DNA of 9,529 nucleotides from the NCBI GenBank assembly GCA_934668295.1, contig CAKUND010000077.1, positions 1-9,529 of the forward strand, given 5' to 3'. Each line of letters starts with the position of its first letter. Position 1 is the stretch's first letter. Positions 1 through 5,639 of this stretch are shown here, one piece after another. The DNA comes from an uncultured Oscillospiraceae bacterium (GTDB lineage: Bacteria > Bacillota > Clostridia > Oscillospirales > Oscillospiraceae). Made by a program: the position numbers and the translations under genes. Under the pieces are notes generated by a model. It saw only the letters and a program-made list of their open reading frames with translations. It searched no databases and was not told the DNA's origin.

Positions 1-354
1 GTCGTCGTCGCTACCCCGGATATGATGGGTATCGTCGGTCGTCTCGGTAAGGTTCTCGGCCCGAAGGGCCTCATGCCCTCCCCCAAGGCCGGCACCGTGA
101 CCCCCAATGTCACCGCCGCCGTCAAGGAGATCAAAGCCGGTAAGATCGAGTACCGTCTCGACAAGACCAACATCATCCACTGCCCCATCGGCAAGGCTTC
201 CTTCGGCCCCGAAAAGCTCGCTGAGAACTTCAACGCTCTCATGGGCGCCGTCATCAAGGCAAAGCCGGCCGCTGCAAAGGGCCAGTATATCAGAAGCTGC
301 ACCGTCGCCAGCACCATGGGCCCCGGCATCAAGGTCGCTACCACCAAGATCTAA
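1..354 (+). CDS. rplA: 50S ribosomal protein L1, 3' part (5' end outside window)
   Basis: This is the C-terminal 117 codons of ribosomal protein L1, which forms the L1 stalk of the large subunit, binds 23S rRNA beside the E site and helps release deacylated tRNA. In many bacteria it also represses its own operon. The reading frame is open from base 1 and ends at TAA 352-354. Diagnostic segments are [19 protein letters not shown] (the L1 signature), the following [21 protein letters not shown], and the C-terminal [20 protein letters not shown]; all align closely with bacterial L1. The N-terminal half, and probably rplK, lie to the left of the window. Only 10 bases separate the stop codon from the -35 box of the rplJ promoter, and there is no terminator between them, so rplJ-rplL can receive both read-through and its own transcription. 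Codons are strongly C-ending, as expected for a highly expressed gene. Confidence 0.97.
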   Translation, partial: VVVATPDMMGIVGRLGKVLGPKGLMPSPKAGTVTPNVTAAVKEIKAGKIEYRLDKTNIIHCPIGKASFGPEKLAENFNALMGAVIKAKPAAAKGQYIRSCTVASTMGPGIKVATTKI

Positions 355-364
355 AAATTAGTTC

Positions 365-392
365 TTGACATTCGCGCAGATTCTGTTATAAT
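365..392 (+). promoter_or_regulatory. Promoter of rplJ-rplL (extended -10)
   Basis: There is a perfect -35 TTGACA at 365-370, a 16-bp spacer and a perfect -10 TATAAT at 387-392, preceded by a TGn extension at 384-386. The expected start of transcription is near 399. The A/T-rich run at the rplA stop codon (352-360) falls at about -47 to -39, where a proximal UP element would sit. This is one of the strongest promoters in the window, which suits a ribosomal protein operon. Confidence 0.88.
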
Positions 393-396
393 ATTT

Positions 397-520
397 AAGC
401 TGCCAAAGACAGCAGGAGACATTTCGTCCTAACAGGGTTCGCCCATCCTGCCGAGGTTCCGCACAAATGGTAACATTTTTGTGTCCTCACGTCTTTGGCG
501 TGAGGACATTTTATTTTCAG
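397..520 (+). promoter_or_regulatory. Ribosomal protein L10 leader (autoregulatory RNA)
   Basis: The 5' UTR of rplJ carries hallmarks of the Firmicute L10 leader: a purine-rich AAAGACAGCAGG stretch (405-416), a UUCG-capped GGG/CCC hairpin (435-444) and CCTGCCGAGG (447-456). GCAGG 412-416 can pair with CCTGC 447-451. A terminator hairpin follows at 482-517. In the known family, the L10-(L12)n complex binds this RNA as a mimic of its 23S rRNA site and favours premature termination or repression when in excess. Directly visible here is a 9-nt exact complement between 402-410 and 491-499, offering an alternative pairing that would open the terminator. That this is the antiterminator is inference. 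The exact 5' end is estimated from the promoter. Confidence 0.85.
482..517 (+). terminator. Attenuator terminator in the L10 leader
   Basis: A perfect 9-10 bp stem (483-491 with 499-507, extendable by 482/508) with a 7-nt loop TCTTTGG is followed by TTTTATTTT at 509-517. It lies upstream of rplJ, ending 14 bases before the ATG, so it acts as a conditional intrinsic terminator rather than the end of an operon. Confidence 0.88.
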
Positions 521-531
521 AGGTGACATTC

Positions 532-1062
532 ATGCCCAACGCAAAGGTACTTGAAAGCAAGAAAACCGTCGTTGATGCTCTGTCTGAAAAAATTCAGAAC
601 GCTACTTCTGCTGTTTTTGTAGACTACAAGGGCATCACCGTCGCGCAGGATACCGAGCTTCGCAATCAGTTCCGTGCTGCGGGAGTCGAGTACGCTGTCG
701 TCAAGAACACCCTGACCCGGTTCGCTGCCAATAAGGCCGGCTACACCGAGTTCGACGAGGTTCTCAACGGCACCACGTCCATGGCTTCCACCACCGACGA
801 TCCCATTGCACCGGCTCGCGTCGTCTGCGAATTCGCAAAGAAAAACAAGAACGTCGTCAAGATCAAGGGCGGCATGGTTGAAGGCAAGGTTCTGTCTGTT
901 GAAGAACTCATGTCCTTCGGCGAACTGCCTTCCAAGAACGCACTCGTTGCGCAGGTTCTCGGCACGTTCCTCGCCCCCATCTCCTCTCTGGCAGTTGTTC
1001 TGAACCAGATTCTGGAGCAGAAGGGCGGCGCTCCTGCGGAAGAAGCTCCCGCAGAGGCTTAA
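532..1062 (+). CDS. rplJ: 50S ribosomal protein L10
   Basis: This is L10, a 176-aa protein that anchors the L7/L12 dimers to 23S rRNA at the base of the GTPase-associated stalk and, as L10-L12, autoregulates its mRNA. The start is ATG 532, giving MPNAKVLESKKTVVDALSEK; AGAGGTGA at 519-526 is a well-placed ribosome binding site. An upstream in-frame GTG at 481 lies inside the leader terminator and is not a credible start. Recognisable family segments are SAVFVDYKGITVAQDTELR (about residues 24-42), GVEYAVVKNTLTRFA (about 46-60) and VKIKGGMVEGK (about 106-116). The C-terminal helix that binds L12 is at about 140-165, with an acidic Ala/Glu/Pro tail. rplL follows after 51 bases with no promoter or terminator between, so the two are co-transcribed. 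Confidence 0.98.
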   Translation: MPNAKVLESKKTVVDALSEKIQNATSAVFVDYKGITVAQDTELRNQFRAAGVEYAVVKNTLTRFAANKAGYTEFDEVLNGTTSMASTTDDPIAPARVVCEFAKKNKNVVKIKGGMVEGKVLSVEELMSFGELPSKNALVAQVLGTFLAPISSLAVVLNQILEQKGGAPAEEAPAEA

Positions 1063-1113
1063 TTCATCAAACATTAAAATTTCGACTGAAACATTTTACT
1101 GGAGGTAACTACA

Positions 1114-1488
1114 ATGGCATCCGAAAAGATTACTGCTATGATCGAAGAAGTTAAGACCCTCACCGTTCTTGAGCTGGCTGAGCTGGTTCATGCTCTGGAA
1201 GAGGAATTCGGCGTTTCCGCCGCTGCCGCTGCTGTCGCCGCTCCCGCTGCCGGTGCTGCTGCCGCTGAGGAAGAGAAGACTGAGTTCGATGTCGTTCTGA
1301 AGGCCGCTGGCGCCAACAAGATCGCTGTCATCAAGGTCGTCCGTGCTCTGACCGGCCTGGGCCTGAAGGAAGCAAAGGAACTCGTCGACGGCGCTCCGAA
1401 GAACCTCAAGGAAGGCGTCTCCAAGGACGAGGCCGAGAAGATCGCTGCCGAGCTCAAGGAAGCTGGCGCAGAGGTCGAGGTCAAGTAA
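1114..1488 (+). CDS. rplL: 50S ribosomal protein L7/L12
   Basis: This is L7/L12, the 124-aa multicopy stalk protein that recruits and stimulates translational GTPases such as EF-G, EF-Tu and IF2. The N-terminal dimerisation and L10-binding domain covers about 1-33 ([18 protein letters not shown]). It is followed by a flexible Ala/Pro/Glu hinge at about 35-54, then the C-terminal domain at 55-124. That domain contains the factor-binding helix region [20 protein letters not shown] and ends in EAGAEVEVK. Length and architecture are normal. The start ATG 1114 is preceded by GGAGGT at 1101-1106, a strong ribosome binding site consistent with the high copy number of L12. It shares a transcript with rplJ and ends 22 bases before a strong terminator hairpin. 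No rpoB follows, unlike the classical arrangement. Confidence 0.98.
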   Translation: MASEKITAMIEEVKTLTVLELAELVHALEEEFGVSAAAAAVAAPAAGAAAAEEEKTEFDVVLKAAGANKIAVIKVVRALTGLGLKEAKELVDGAPKNLKEGVSKDEAEKIAAELKEAGAEVEVK

Positions 1489-1509
1489 GTTTACTTGCCG
1501 TTTATACAC

Positions 1510-1542
1510 AAACCGGACTGCATGAATGCAGTCCGGTTTTTT
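1510..1542 (+). terminator. Terminator of the rplJ-rplL operon
   Basis: A perfect inverted repeat, ACCGGACTGCAT (1512-1523) against ATGCAGTCCGGT (1526-1537), extends by flanking A/T pairs and leads into TTTTTT ending at 1542. The realistic loop is TGAA. It abuts the convergent feoB stop codon (1542-1544). On the minus strand the same hairpin is followed only by a weak T run, so it may also end feoAB transcripts but less efficiently. Confidence 0.93.
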
Positions 1543-3362
1543 CATGCTCCGAAAATCATGTTGACTGCGATACAAAGCAGTACACCGATCACAGTCGGGA
1601 TCGCCGCAGCCAAAGCCGTCCACCAGGCGCTTCCCGTTTCGTGTTTGATGGAAAGCAGTGTCGTGCTGCACGGCCAGTGAAACACGCAGAAAATGAGACA
1701 GCAAATTGCCGTTTTTCCTGTGATACCGCCGTTTGTCAGCTGCACAGCGGCATCCAGTCCCTGCGCGCTACTCAGCGCATTCTGCTGCGTGAGCAGCATC
1801 AGAATCACCGGAATTGCGAGTTCATTCGCCGGTATCGCAAACAGGAAGCCCAGCAAAATTGCGCCGTTCAGCCCCAAAAAGTGTCCCACACCATCCAATG
1901 CACTTGCCGCCCATTGCAGCAGGCTTCTTCCGCCTGTCTGCCATGTGCCAAGCAGCCACAGAACCAGCCCCGCCGGGGCCGCAACCAGCAGCGCCCGCAG
2001 CATTACATGCAGCGTTTTTCCAAAAATCGCATCATTCAGGATCTTTTTCAGCTGCGGCCGCCGATATGCAGGCAGCTCCAGGACAAACGGTTCGCCGCTT
2101 TTTCTGTTAAATGCCTTGCTGATAAGCGCCGAGGTGAGCAGACTCCCGATTGTGCCTGCGCAGACCGCCGCCAAAAGGATCAACGCCAGCAAAAAGCTGT
2201 TTTCATTCCCCAGCAAGACGGTCCCCATCGTCAGAAGCATCGGAAACCGTCCGTTACACGGTATCATCGCATTTGTACAGGCTGCAATCAGCTTTTCCTC
2301 CCGCGTCCCCATGATCCTGCATCCTGTTACCCCGACCGCATTGCATCCAAGGCCCATACACAGCGTCAGCGTCTGACGGCCGGAGGTGCCGCAGCGCGCA
2401 AGAATGTGGTCCGTCAGGAACGCGGCACGCGGCAGATATCCGGCGTCCTCCAGAACCGAAAACAGGAAAAAGAAGATTGCCGCAGGCGGCAGCATCACAG
2501 CAGTAACACGCGCTGCTGTCGCATAGACACCGTTGATCAGCGCATCCGCAAGCCGGGACGGCCATGCTGAGCAGGCGCGAACCAGTACCCCCTGCAGCCA
2601 GTCAAAGCCGTTTTGCAGCCAGACAGAAAAAACATTGCTGCCCTCCAGCGTCAGCCAGAACAACACAGCCAGCAAAGTCACGAACACGGCAGCGCCGGTA
2701 TATTTTCCTGTCAGGATTCGATCGATCCGTATGCTGTGCTGCGCGCCGCTGTTATCTCCTGATTGCACAACCCTCGCTGCAAGCTGCCTCGCATGACGAA
2801 CACAGTCCGCAGGCGCGGAGCGCTCCAGCAGATGCGGCGTAAGCGTGATATAGCCGTCAAACACATCGCGGATCGTTTGCCGCAGACGGCGGATCGTCTC
2901 TGTATCACCTGCGCAGGTTCCGACAACCGGAACGCCCAGCAGCGTCTGCAGCGCATGCAGATCGATTCGGATCCCTCTCGCCTGCGCTTCATCCATCAGA
3001 TTGACGCAGACGATCAGCTTTTTGCAGCGCGGCATCAGCTGGAGCGCAAGCGACAGGCTCCGCGCGAGGCATGTCGCGTCACAGACCGCGATCACACAGG
3101 CGTCCGTATGTGTATGCAGATATTCTGCCGCGATCCGTTCCTCCTCCGACCCGGTTTTCAGCGAATACGCGCCCGGAAGATCTGTTGCGGCGTATGTCTG
3201 CGCAGCATGGGTGTACGTGCCGTGCGCCACAGCAACTGTTTTTCCCGGCCAGTTTCCCGTATGCTGATGCAGCCCGGTCAAGGCGTTAAAAATACTGCTT
3301 TTCCCGACATTTGGATTTCCGGCCAACGCAATCGCGCGCGGCGCAGCTTCATTCCGGCTCAT
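1542..3362 (-). CDS. feoB: Ferrous iron transport protein B (GTPase-permease)
   Basis: This is FeoB, the membrane permease for Fe(II) with a fused N-terminal G-protein domain. The start ATG at 3362 (MSRNEAAPRAIALAGNPNVG) overlaps the feoA stop as ATGA; longer upstream in-frame starts would run into feoA. The product is 606 aa. G motifs: G1 GNPNVGKSS 15-23, switch-I threonine around HTGNWPG 34-40, G3 DLPG 61-64, G4 NLMD 121-124, G5 about 148-152. A helical linker follows, then the membrane domain from about 223. It contains FeoB gate motifs: LEDAGYLPRAAFL 304-316, GLGCN 337-341, PCNGRFP 368-374 and FHWPCSTTL 561-569. At 606 aa it is shorter than many FeoB proteins, through compact loops and no C-terminal extension; all core elements are present. 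Function as an Fe(II) importer is from family knowledge. Confidence 0.95.
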   Translation of the reverse strand: MSRNEAAPRAIALAGNPNVGKSSIFNALTGLHQHTGNWPGKTVAVAHGTYTHAAQTYAATDLPGAYSLKTGSEEERIAAEYLHTHTDACVIAVCDATCLARSLSLALQLMPRCKKLIVCVNLMDEAQARGIRIDLHALQTLLGVPVVGTCAGDTETIRRLRQTIRDVFDGYITLTPHLLERSAPADCVRHARQLAARVVQSGDNSGAQHSIRIDRILTGKYTGAAVFVTLLAVLFWLTLEGSNVFSVWLQNGFDWLQGVLVRACSAWPSRLADALINGVYATAARVTAVMLPPAAIFFFLFSVLEDAGYLPRAAFLTDHILARCGTSGRQTLTLCMGLGCNAVGVTGCRIMGTREEKLIAACTNAMIPCNGRFPMLLTMGTVLLGNENSFLLALILLAAVCAGTIGSLLTSALISKAFNRKSGEPFVLELPAYRRPQLKKILNDAIFGKTLHVMLRALLVAAPAGLVLWLLGTWQTGGRSLLQWAASALDGVGHFLGLNGAILLGFLFAIPANELAIPVILMLLTQQNALSSAQGLDAAVQLTNGGITGKTAICCLIFCVFHWPCSTTLLSIKHETGSAWWTALAAAIPTVIGVLLCIAVNMIFGA

Positions 3363-3601
3363 CTGACCGCCTCCACGATGATCTGCGCCGCGTCTTTTTT
3401 CCGCAGTGCAAACACCGCTCCGCCGACCGCATACGCCGCAGGCGACGCATGCGGCGCACAATACAGACAGTCAAGCTCTGTTTCCGGCAGCAGCCCCAGC
3501 TCCTCCATCCGTGCTTTGGCTTCGTCAGACATCATGATCTCGCGCAGTATCCCATGTTCTCCCGGCCGCAGCGCATCCAGCCCCATCCGCCGTTTCTCCA
3601 T
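3359..3601 (-). CDS. feoA: Ferrous iron transport protein A
   Basis: This is FeoA, an 80-aa cytoplasmic SH3-like protein that assists FeoB. The typical pattern is visible: an N-terminal LRPGEHGILREI, then a helix DEAKARMEELGLLPETELD (about 26-44), and the C-terminal AYAVGGAVFALRKKDAAQIIVE (57-78), where FALRKKDA matches the family's ALR..A hallmark. The start ATG 3601 is chosen because AAAGGGGGAG (3609-3618) lies about 8 bases upstream. The same frame stays open much further upstream but runs through the divergent promoter region and opposite the PHP gene, so longer starts are rejected. The stop TGA overlaps the feoB ATG by four bases, implying translational coupling. A CxxC pair (C45, C48) lies where the SH3-like barrel begins; C45 may be common in this clade, and the role of the pair is unknown. 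Confidence 0.92.
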   Translation of the reverse strand: MEKRRMGLDALRPGEHGILREIMMSDEAKARMEELGLLPETELDCLYCAPHASPAAYAVGGAVFALRKKDAAQIIVEAVR

Positions 3602-3642
3602 GGGCGCACTCCCCCTTTCTGTTCTCCCGGCTTCTAATCCAG

Positions 3643-3671
3643 AATATACAGAAAAGCACGATTTTGTGACA
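3643..3671 (-). promoter_or_regulatory. Candidate promoter of feoAB
   Basis: On the minus strand, TATATT (plus-strand 3643-3648) lies 17 bp from TGTCAC (3666-3671). The -10 is good but the -35 is weak, consistent with a regulated promoter. It lies back to back with the PHP gene promoter, with six bases between the two -35 boxes. I see no clear Fur-type or DtxR-type palindrome, so the regulator is not identifiable by eye. Confidence 0.5.
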
Positions 3672-3677
3672 CCCCTA

Positions 3678-3706
3678 TTGTCTTTGGACGAACCGCATGC
3701 TATACT
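3678..3706 (+). promoter_or_regulatory. Promoter of the PHP phosphatase gene
   Basis: There is a -35 TTGTCT at 3678-3683, a 17-bp spacer and a -10 TATACT at 3701-3706, with a TGC extension at 3698-3700. Transcription should begin near 3713, leaving a leader of about 20 bases with GAGGTG at 3724-3729 before the ATG at 3734. It probably also serves ldhA, for which no convincing separate promoter is seen. Confidence 0.75.
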
Positions 3707-3733
3707 GGCAGAAGATTTTATTCGAGGTGTACT

Positions 3734-4504
3734 ATGCTTCACAATTATCACACGCATACGTTCCGCAACCATCATACCGTCGGCACGGAGCGCGAATATA
3801 TCGAATCCGCCATCAAAAACGGCTTCAAAACGCTCGGCTTTTCCGAGCATGCGCCATACCGGTTCCCGGATGGCTATATCTCTTATTTTCATATGTTCCC
3901 GGAGGATCTGGAGGACTATATTCAGACACTTCTGGCACTGAAGGCAGAATACGCAGGCCGTATTGAAATTCTGATCGGATATGAGGCAGAATACTATCCC
4001 CGGTTTTTTGACGATCTGCTTGCACGCATCACCCGGTATCCCATCGATTATCTGCTGCTCGGCCAGCACTATATCCGAAATGAGATCGACGGCGTTTATG
4101 TATATGAGCCTACAGATGATCCCGAAATACTAAAGGCTTATGTAAACCAGTGTATCGCGGGGCTGGATACCGGCCTGTATACCTATCTGGCACACCCGGA
4201 TCTGATCAATTTCACCGGCTCCGAAGCACTCTACCGCAGGGAAATGGAGCGCCTGTGTCTGGCCGCAAAGGAGCGGAACATTCCGTTGGAGCTCAATCTG
4301 CTGGGTCTGCGCGCAGACCGCACGTATCCCTCCGCACGCTTTTTCCATATCGCAAAAGCCTGCGGCAATACGATCGTTGCCGGCATTGACGCGCACGATC
4401 CGGACTGCTTCTTTCAGCCCGAGACGTTTGCACCATATCAGACGCTTATCGCGGAATGCGGACTTACTGTAACCGATCATATCACACGCAGGCCGGTTCG
4501 CTGA
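3734..4504 (+). CDS. PHP-family phosphatase, histidinol-phosphatase-like
   Basis: This is a 256-aa protein of the polymerase-and-histidinol-phosphatase (PHP) superfamily, most like the HisJ/HisK histidinol-phosphatases that release phosphate from L-histidinol phosphate in histidine synthesis. Metal-binding motifs are all visible: HTH at 6-8, GFSEH with E38 and H39, GYEAEY with E84, GQH with H112, AHPD with H154, and the terminal DAHD with D219 and H221. Together these fit a trinuclear metal site in a TIM-like barrel. The length is normal for the HisJ family. The start ATG 3734 has GAGGTG at 3724-3729. No other histidine gene is nearby, so the exact substrate is inferred from family resemblance; a different phosphoester or nucleotide cannot be excluded. 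The next gene, ldhA, follows after 74 bases without a terminator. Confidence 0.85.
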   Translation: MLHNYHTHTFRNHHTVGTEREYIESAIKNGFKTLGFSEHAPYRFPDGYISYFHMFPEDLEDYIQTLLALKAEYAGRIEILIGYEAEYYPRFFDDLLARITRYPIDYLLLGQHYIRNEIDGVYVYEPTDDPEILKAYVNQCIAGLDTGLYTYLAHPDLINFTGSEALYRREMERLCLAAKERNIPLELNLLGLRADRTYPSARFFHIAKACGNTIVAGIDAHDPDCFFQPETFAPYQTLIAECGLTVTDHITRRPVR

Positions 4505-4578
4505 TAACGCTCCACCTGGTATATATTTTGTATTCGCGCAGAAACTAGAGAAAATATGATCTGGTGAGGTGCGCGGGT

Positions 4579-5574
4579 ATGAAGATCGCTTTTTTTGACG
4601 TCAAGCCATATGACAAGCCTGGTTTTGACGCATATTCTGCCGGGACGGGACTGGAAATCAAGTACTTTGAGACAAAGCTCACTGAGGATACCGTCTCACT
4701 GGCCAGTGGATTTGACGGTGTGTGCGTGTTTGTCAACGATACGCTGAACGAAACAGTCATCGATACACTGTACACGCTTGGAGTCAGGGTCATCGCCCTG
4801 CGCTGCGCAGGCTTCAACAACGTAGATATCCGGGCATGCTTCGGAAAGCTTCGTGTATTTCGTGTTCCGGCCTACTCCCCTTATGCCGTGGCTGAACACG
4901 CAATGGCGCTGCTGCTCACGGTCAACCGGCACACCAACAAGGCATATATCCGCACCCGCGATTTCAACTTCAGTCTTGCAGGACTCACGGGCTTCGATCT
5001 GCATGGCAAAACAGCTGGTGTTGTGGGAACCGGCAAGATCGGCCGCACGTTTGCCGGGATCTGCAACGGCTTCGGTATGCGCATTCTCGCATATGACAAA
5101 TTTCCGTCCCCTGACAGCGGCCTGTCCTATGTGCCCCTGCCGGAGCTTCTGGCGCAGTCAGATGTGATCTCCCTTCACTGCCCGCTTACCGGCGAGACAC
5201 GGCACATGATCGGCACGGAAGCCATTGCCGGAATGAAGACAGGCGTTGTGATCGTCAACACCTCCAGAGGTGCGCTGATCGACACAGAAGCGCTCATCGA
5301 CGGGCTGAAGCGCCGTAAAATCGGGGCCGCGTGTCTGGATGTCTATGAGGAAGAAGCCGATCTGTTTTATGAGGACAGGTCTGACAGCATCATTGAAGAC
5401 GACATGCTGGTCCGGTTGATCTCCATGCCAAACGTCATCGTGACATCGCATCAGGCATTTTTGACCCGTGAGGCACTGAACAACATTGCGGCAGCCACGG
5501 TAGATAATCTGCTGAAATTCAAGCGAGGCGAAGCAGCTCCGGATACCGAGGTCTGCTACCGCTGTGCCCAATAG
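4579..5574 (+). CDS. ldhA: D-lactate dehydrogenase (NAD-dependent 2-hydroxyacid dehydrogenase)
   Basis: This is a 331-aa D-2-hydroxyacid dehydrogenase that aligns closely with fermentative D-lactate dehydrogenase LdhA (pyruvate + NADH to D-lactate + NAD+). Shared segments are VFVNDTLNE, IALRCAGFNNVD, VPAYSPYAVAEHA, RTRDFNFSLAGLTGFDLHGK and VISLHCPLT. The NAD-binding Rossmann loop is GTGKIG at 150-155. The catalytic triad by family spacing is R230 (NTSRGALID), E259 (DVYEEEADLF) and H291 (SHQAFL). The start is ATG 4579, seven bases after GAGGTG at 4566-4571; an in-frame GTG at 4564 overlaps that site and is unlikely. The cytoplasmic enzyme would reoxidise NADH during fermentation, suggesting a D-lactate-producing anaerobe. 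Other 2-hydroxyacids remain possible substrates, but similarity to LdhA extends over the whole length. It ends 14 bases before a strong terminator. Confidence 0.93.
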   Translation: MKIAFFDVKPYDKPGFDAYSAGTGLEIKYFETKLTEDTVSLASGFDGVCVFVNDTLNETVIDTLYTLGVRVIALRCAGFNNVDIRACFGKLRVFRVPAYSPYAVAEHAMALLLTVNRHTNKAYIRTRDFNFSLAGLTGFDLHGKTAGVVGTGKIGRTFAGICNGFGMRILAYDKFPSPDSGLSYVPLPELLAQSDVISLHCPLTGETRHMIGTEAIAGMKTGVVIVNTSRGALIDTEALIDGLKRRKIGAACLDVYEEEADLFYEDRSDSIIEDDMLVRLISMPNVIVTSHQAFLTREALNNIAAATVDNLLKFKRGEAAPDTEVCYRCAQ

Positions 5575-5588
5575 CCATTTAAGTCAAA

Positions 5589-5622
5589 ACCGTGCTGGCA
5601 TAACCAGCGCGGTCATTTTTTT
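5589..5622 (+). terminator. Terminator downstream of ldhA
   Basis: ACCGTGCTGG (5589-5598) pairs with CCAGCGCGGT (5604-5613), with one G-T wobble and a CATAA loop, and is followed by CATTTTTTT ending at 5622. It lies between the convergent ldhA and Wzy-like genes. On the minus strand the hairpin is followed by a short TTTT, so it may stop both transcripts. Confidence 0.92.
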
Positions 5623-5639
5623 GAATCGCTTCAAAGCGT

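Noticed and set aside
517..1074. 185-codon minus-strand frame opposite rplJ
   Set aside because: It is antisense to rplJ, whose protein matches L10 throughout; the frame has no plausible ribosome binding site and is a composition shadow.
1096..1704. 202-codon minus-strand frame across rplL and its terminator
   Set aside because: It runs through a strong terminator and antisense to rplL; low-complexity translation with no family likeness.
1641..2570. 309-codon plus-strand frame (and two overlapping ones) opposite feoB
   Set aside because: Shadow of the GC-rich feoB gene; Arg/Gln-rich translation with no recognisable domain and no ribosome binding site.
2763..3941. 392-codon plus-strand frame across feoB, feoA and the PHP gene start
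   Set aside because: It crosses two real genes and the divergent promoters in the wrong frame and shows no domain.
3602..4069. N-terminal extension of feoA
   Set aside because: The frame stays open but runs antisense to the PHP gene and through both promoters; FeoA similarity begins at the ATG at 3601, which has a strong ribosome binding site.
4505..4578. Possible Rex operator before ldhA
   Set aside because: No TTGTGAA/TTCACAA-type palindrome can be found; only a weak A/T inverted repeat is present.
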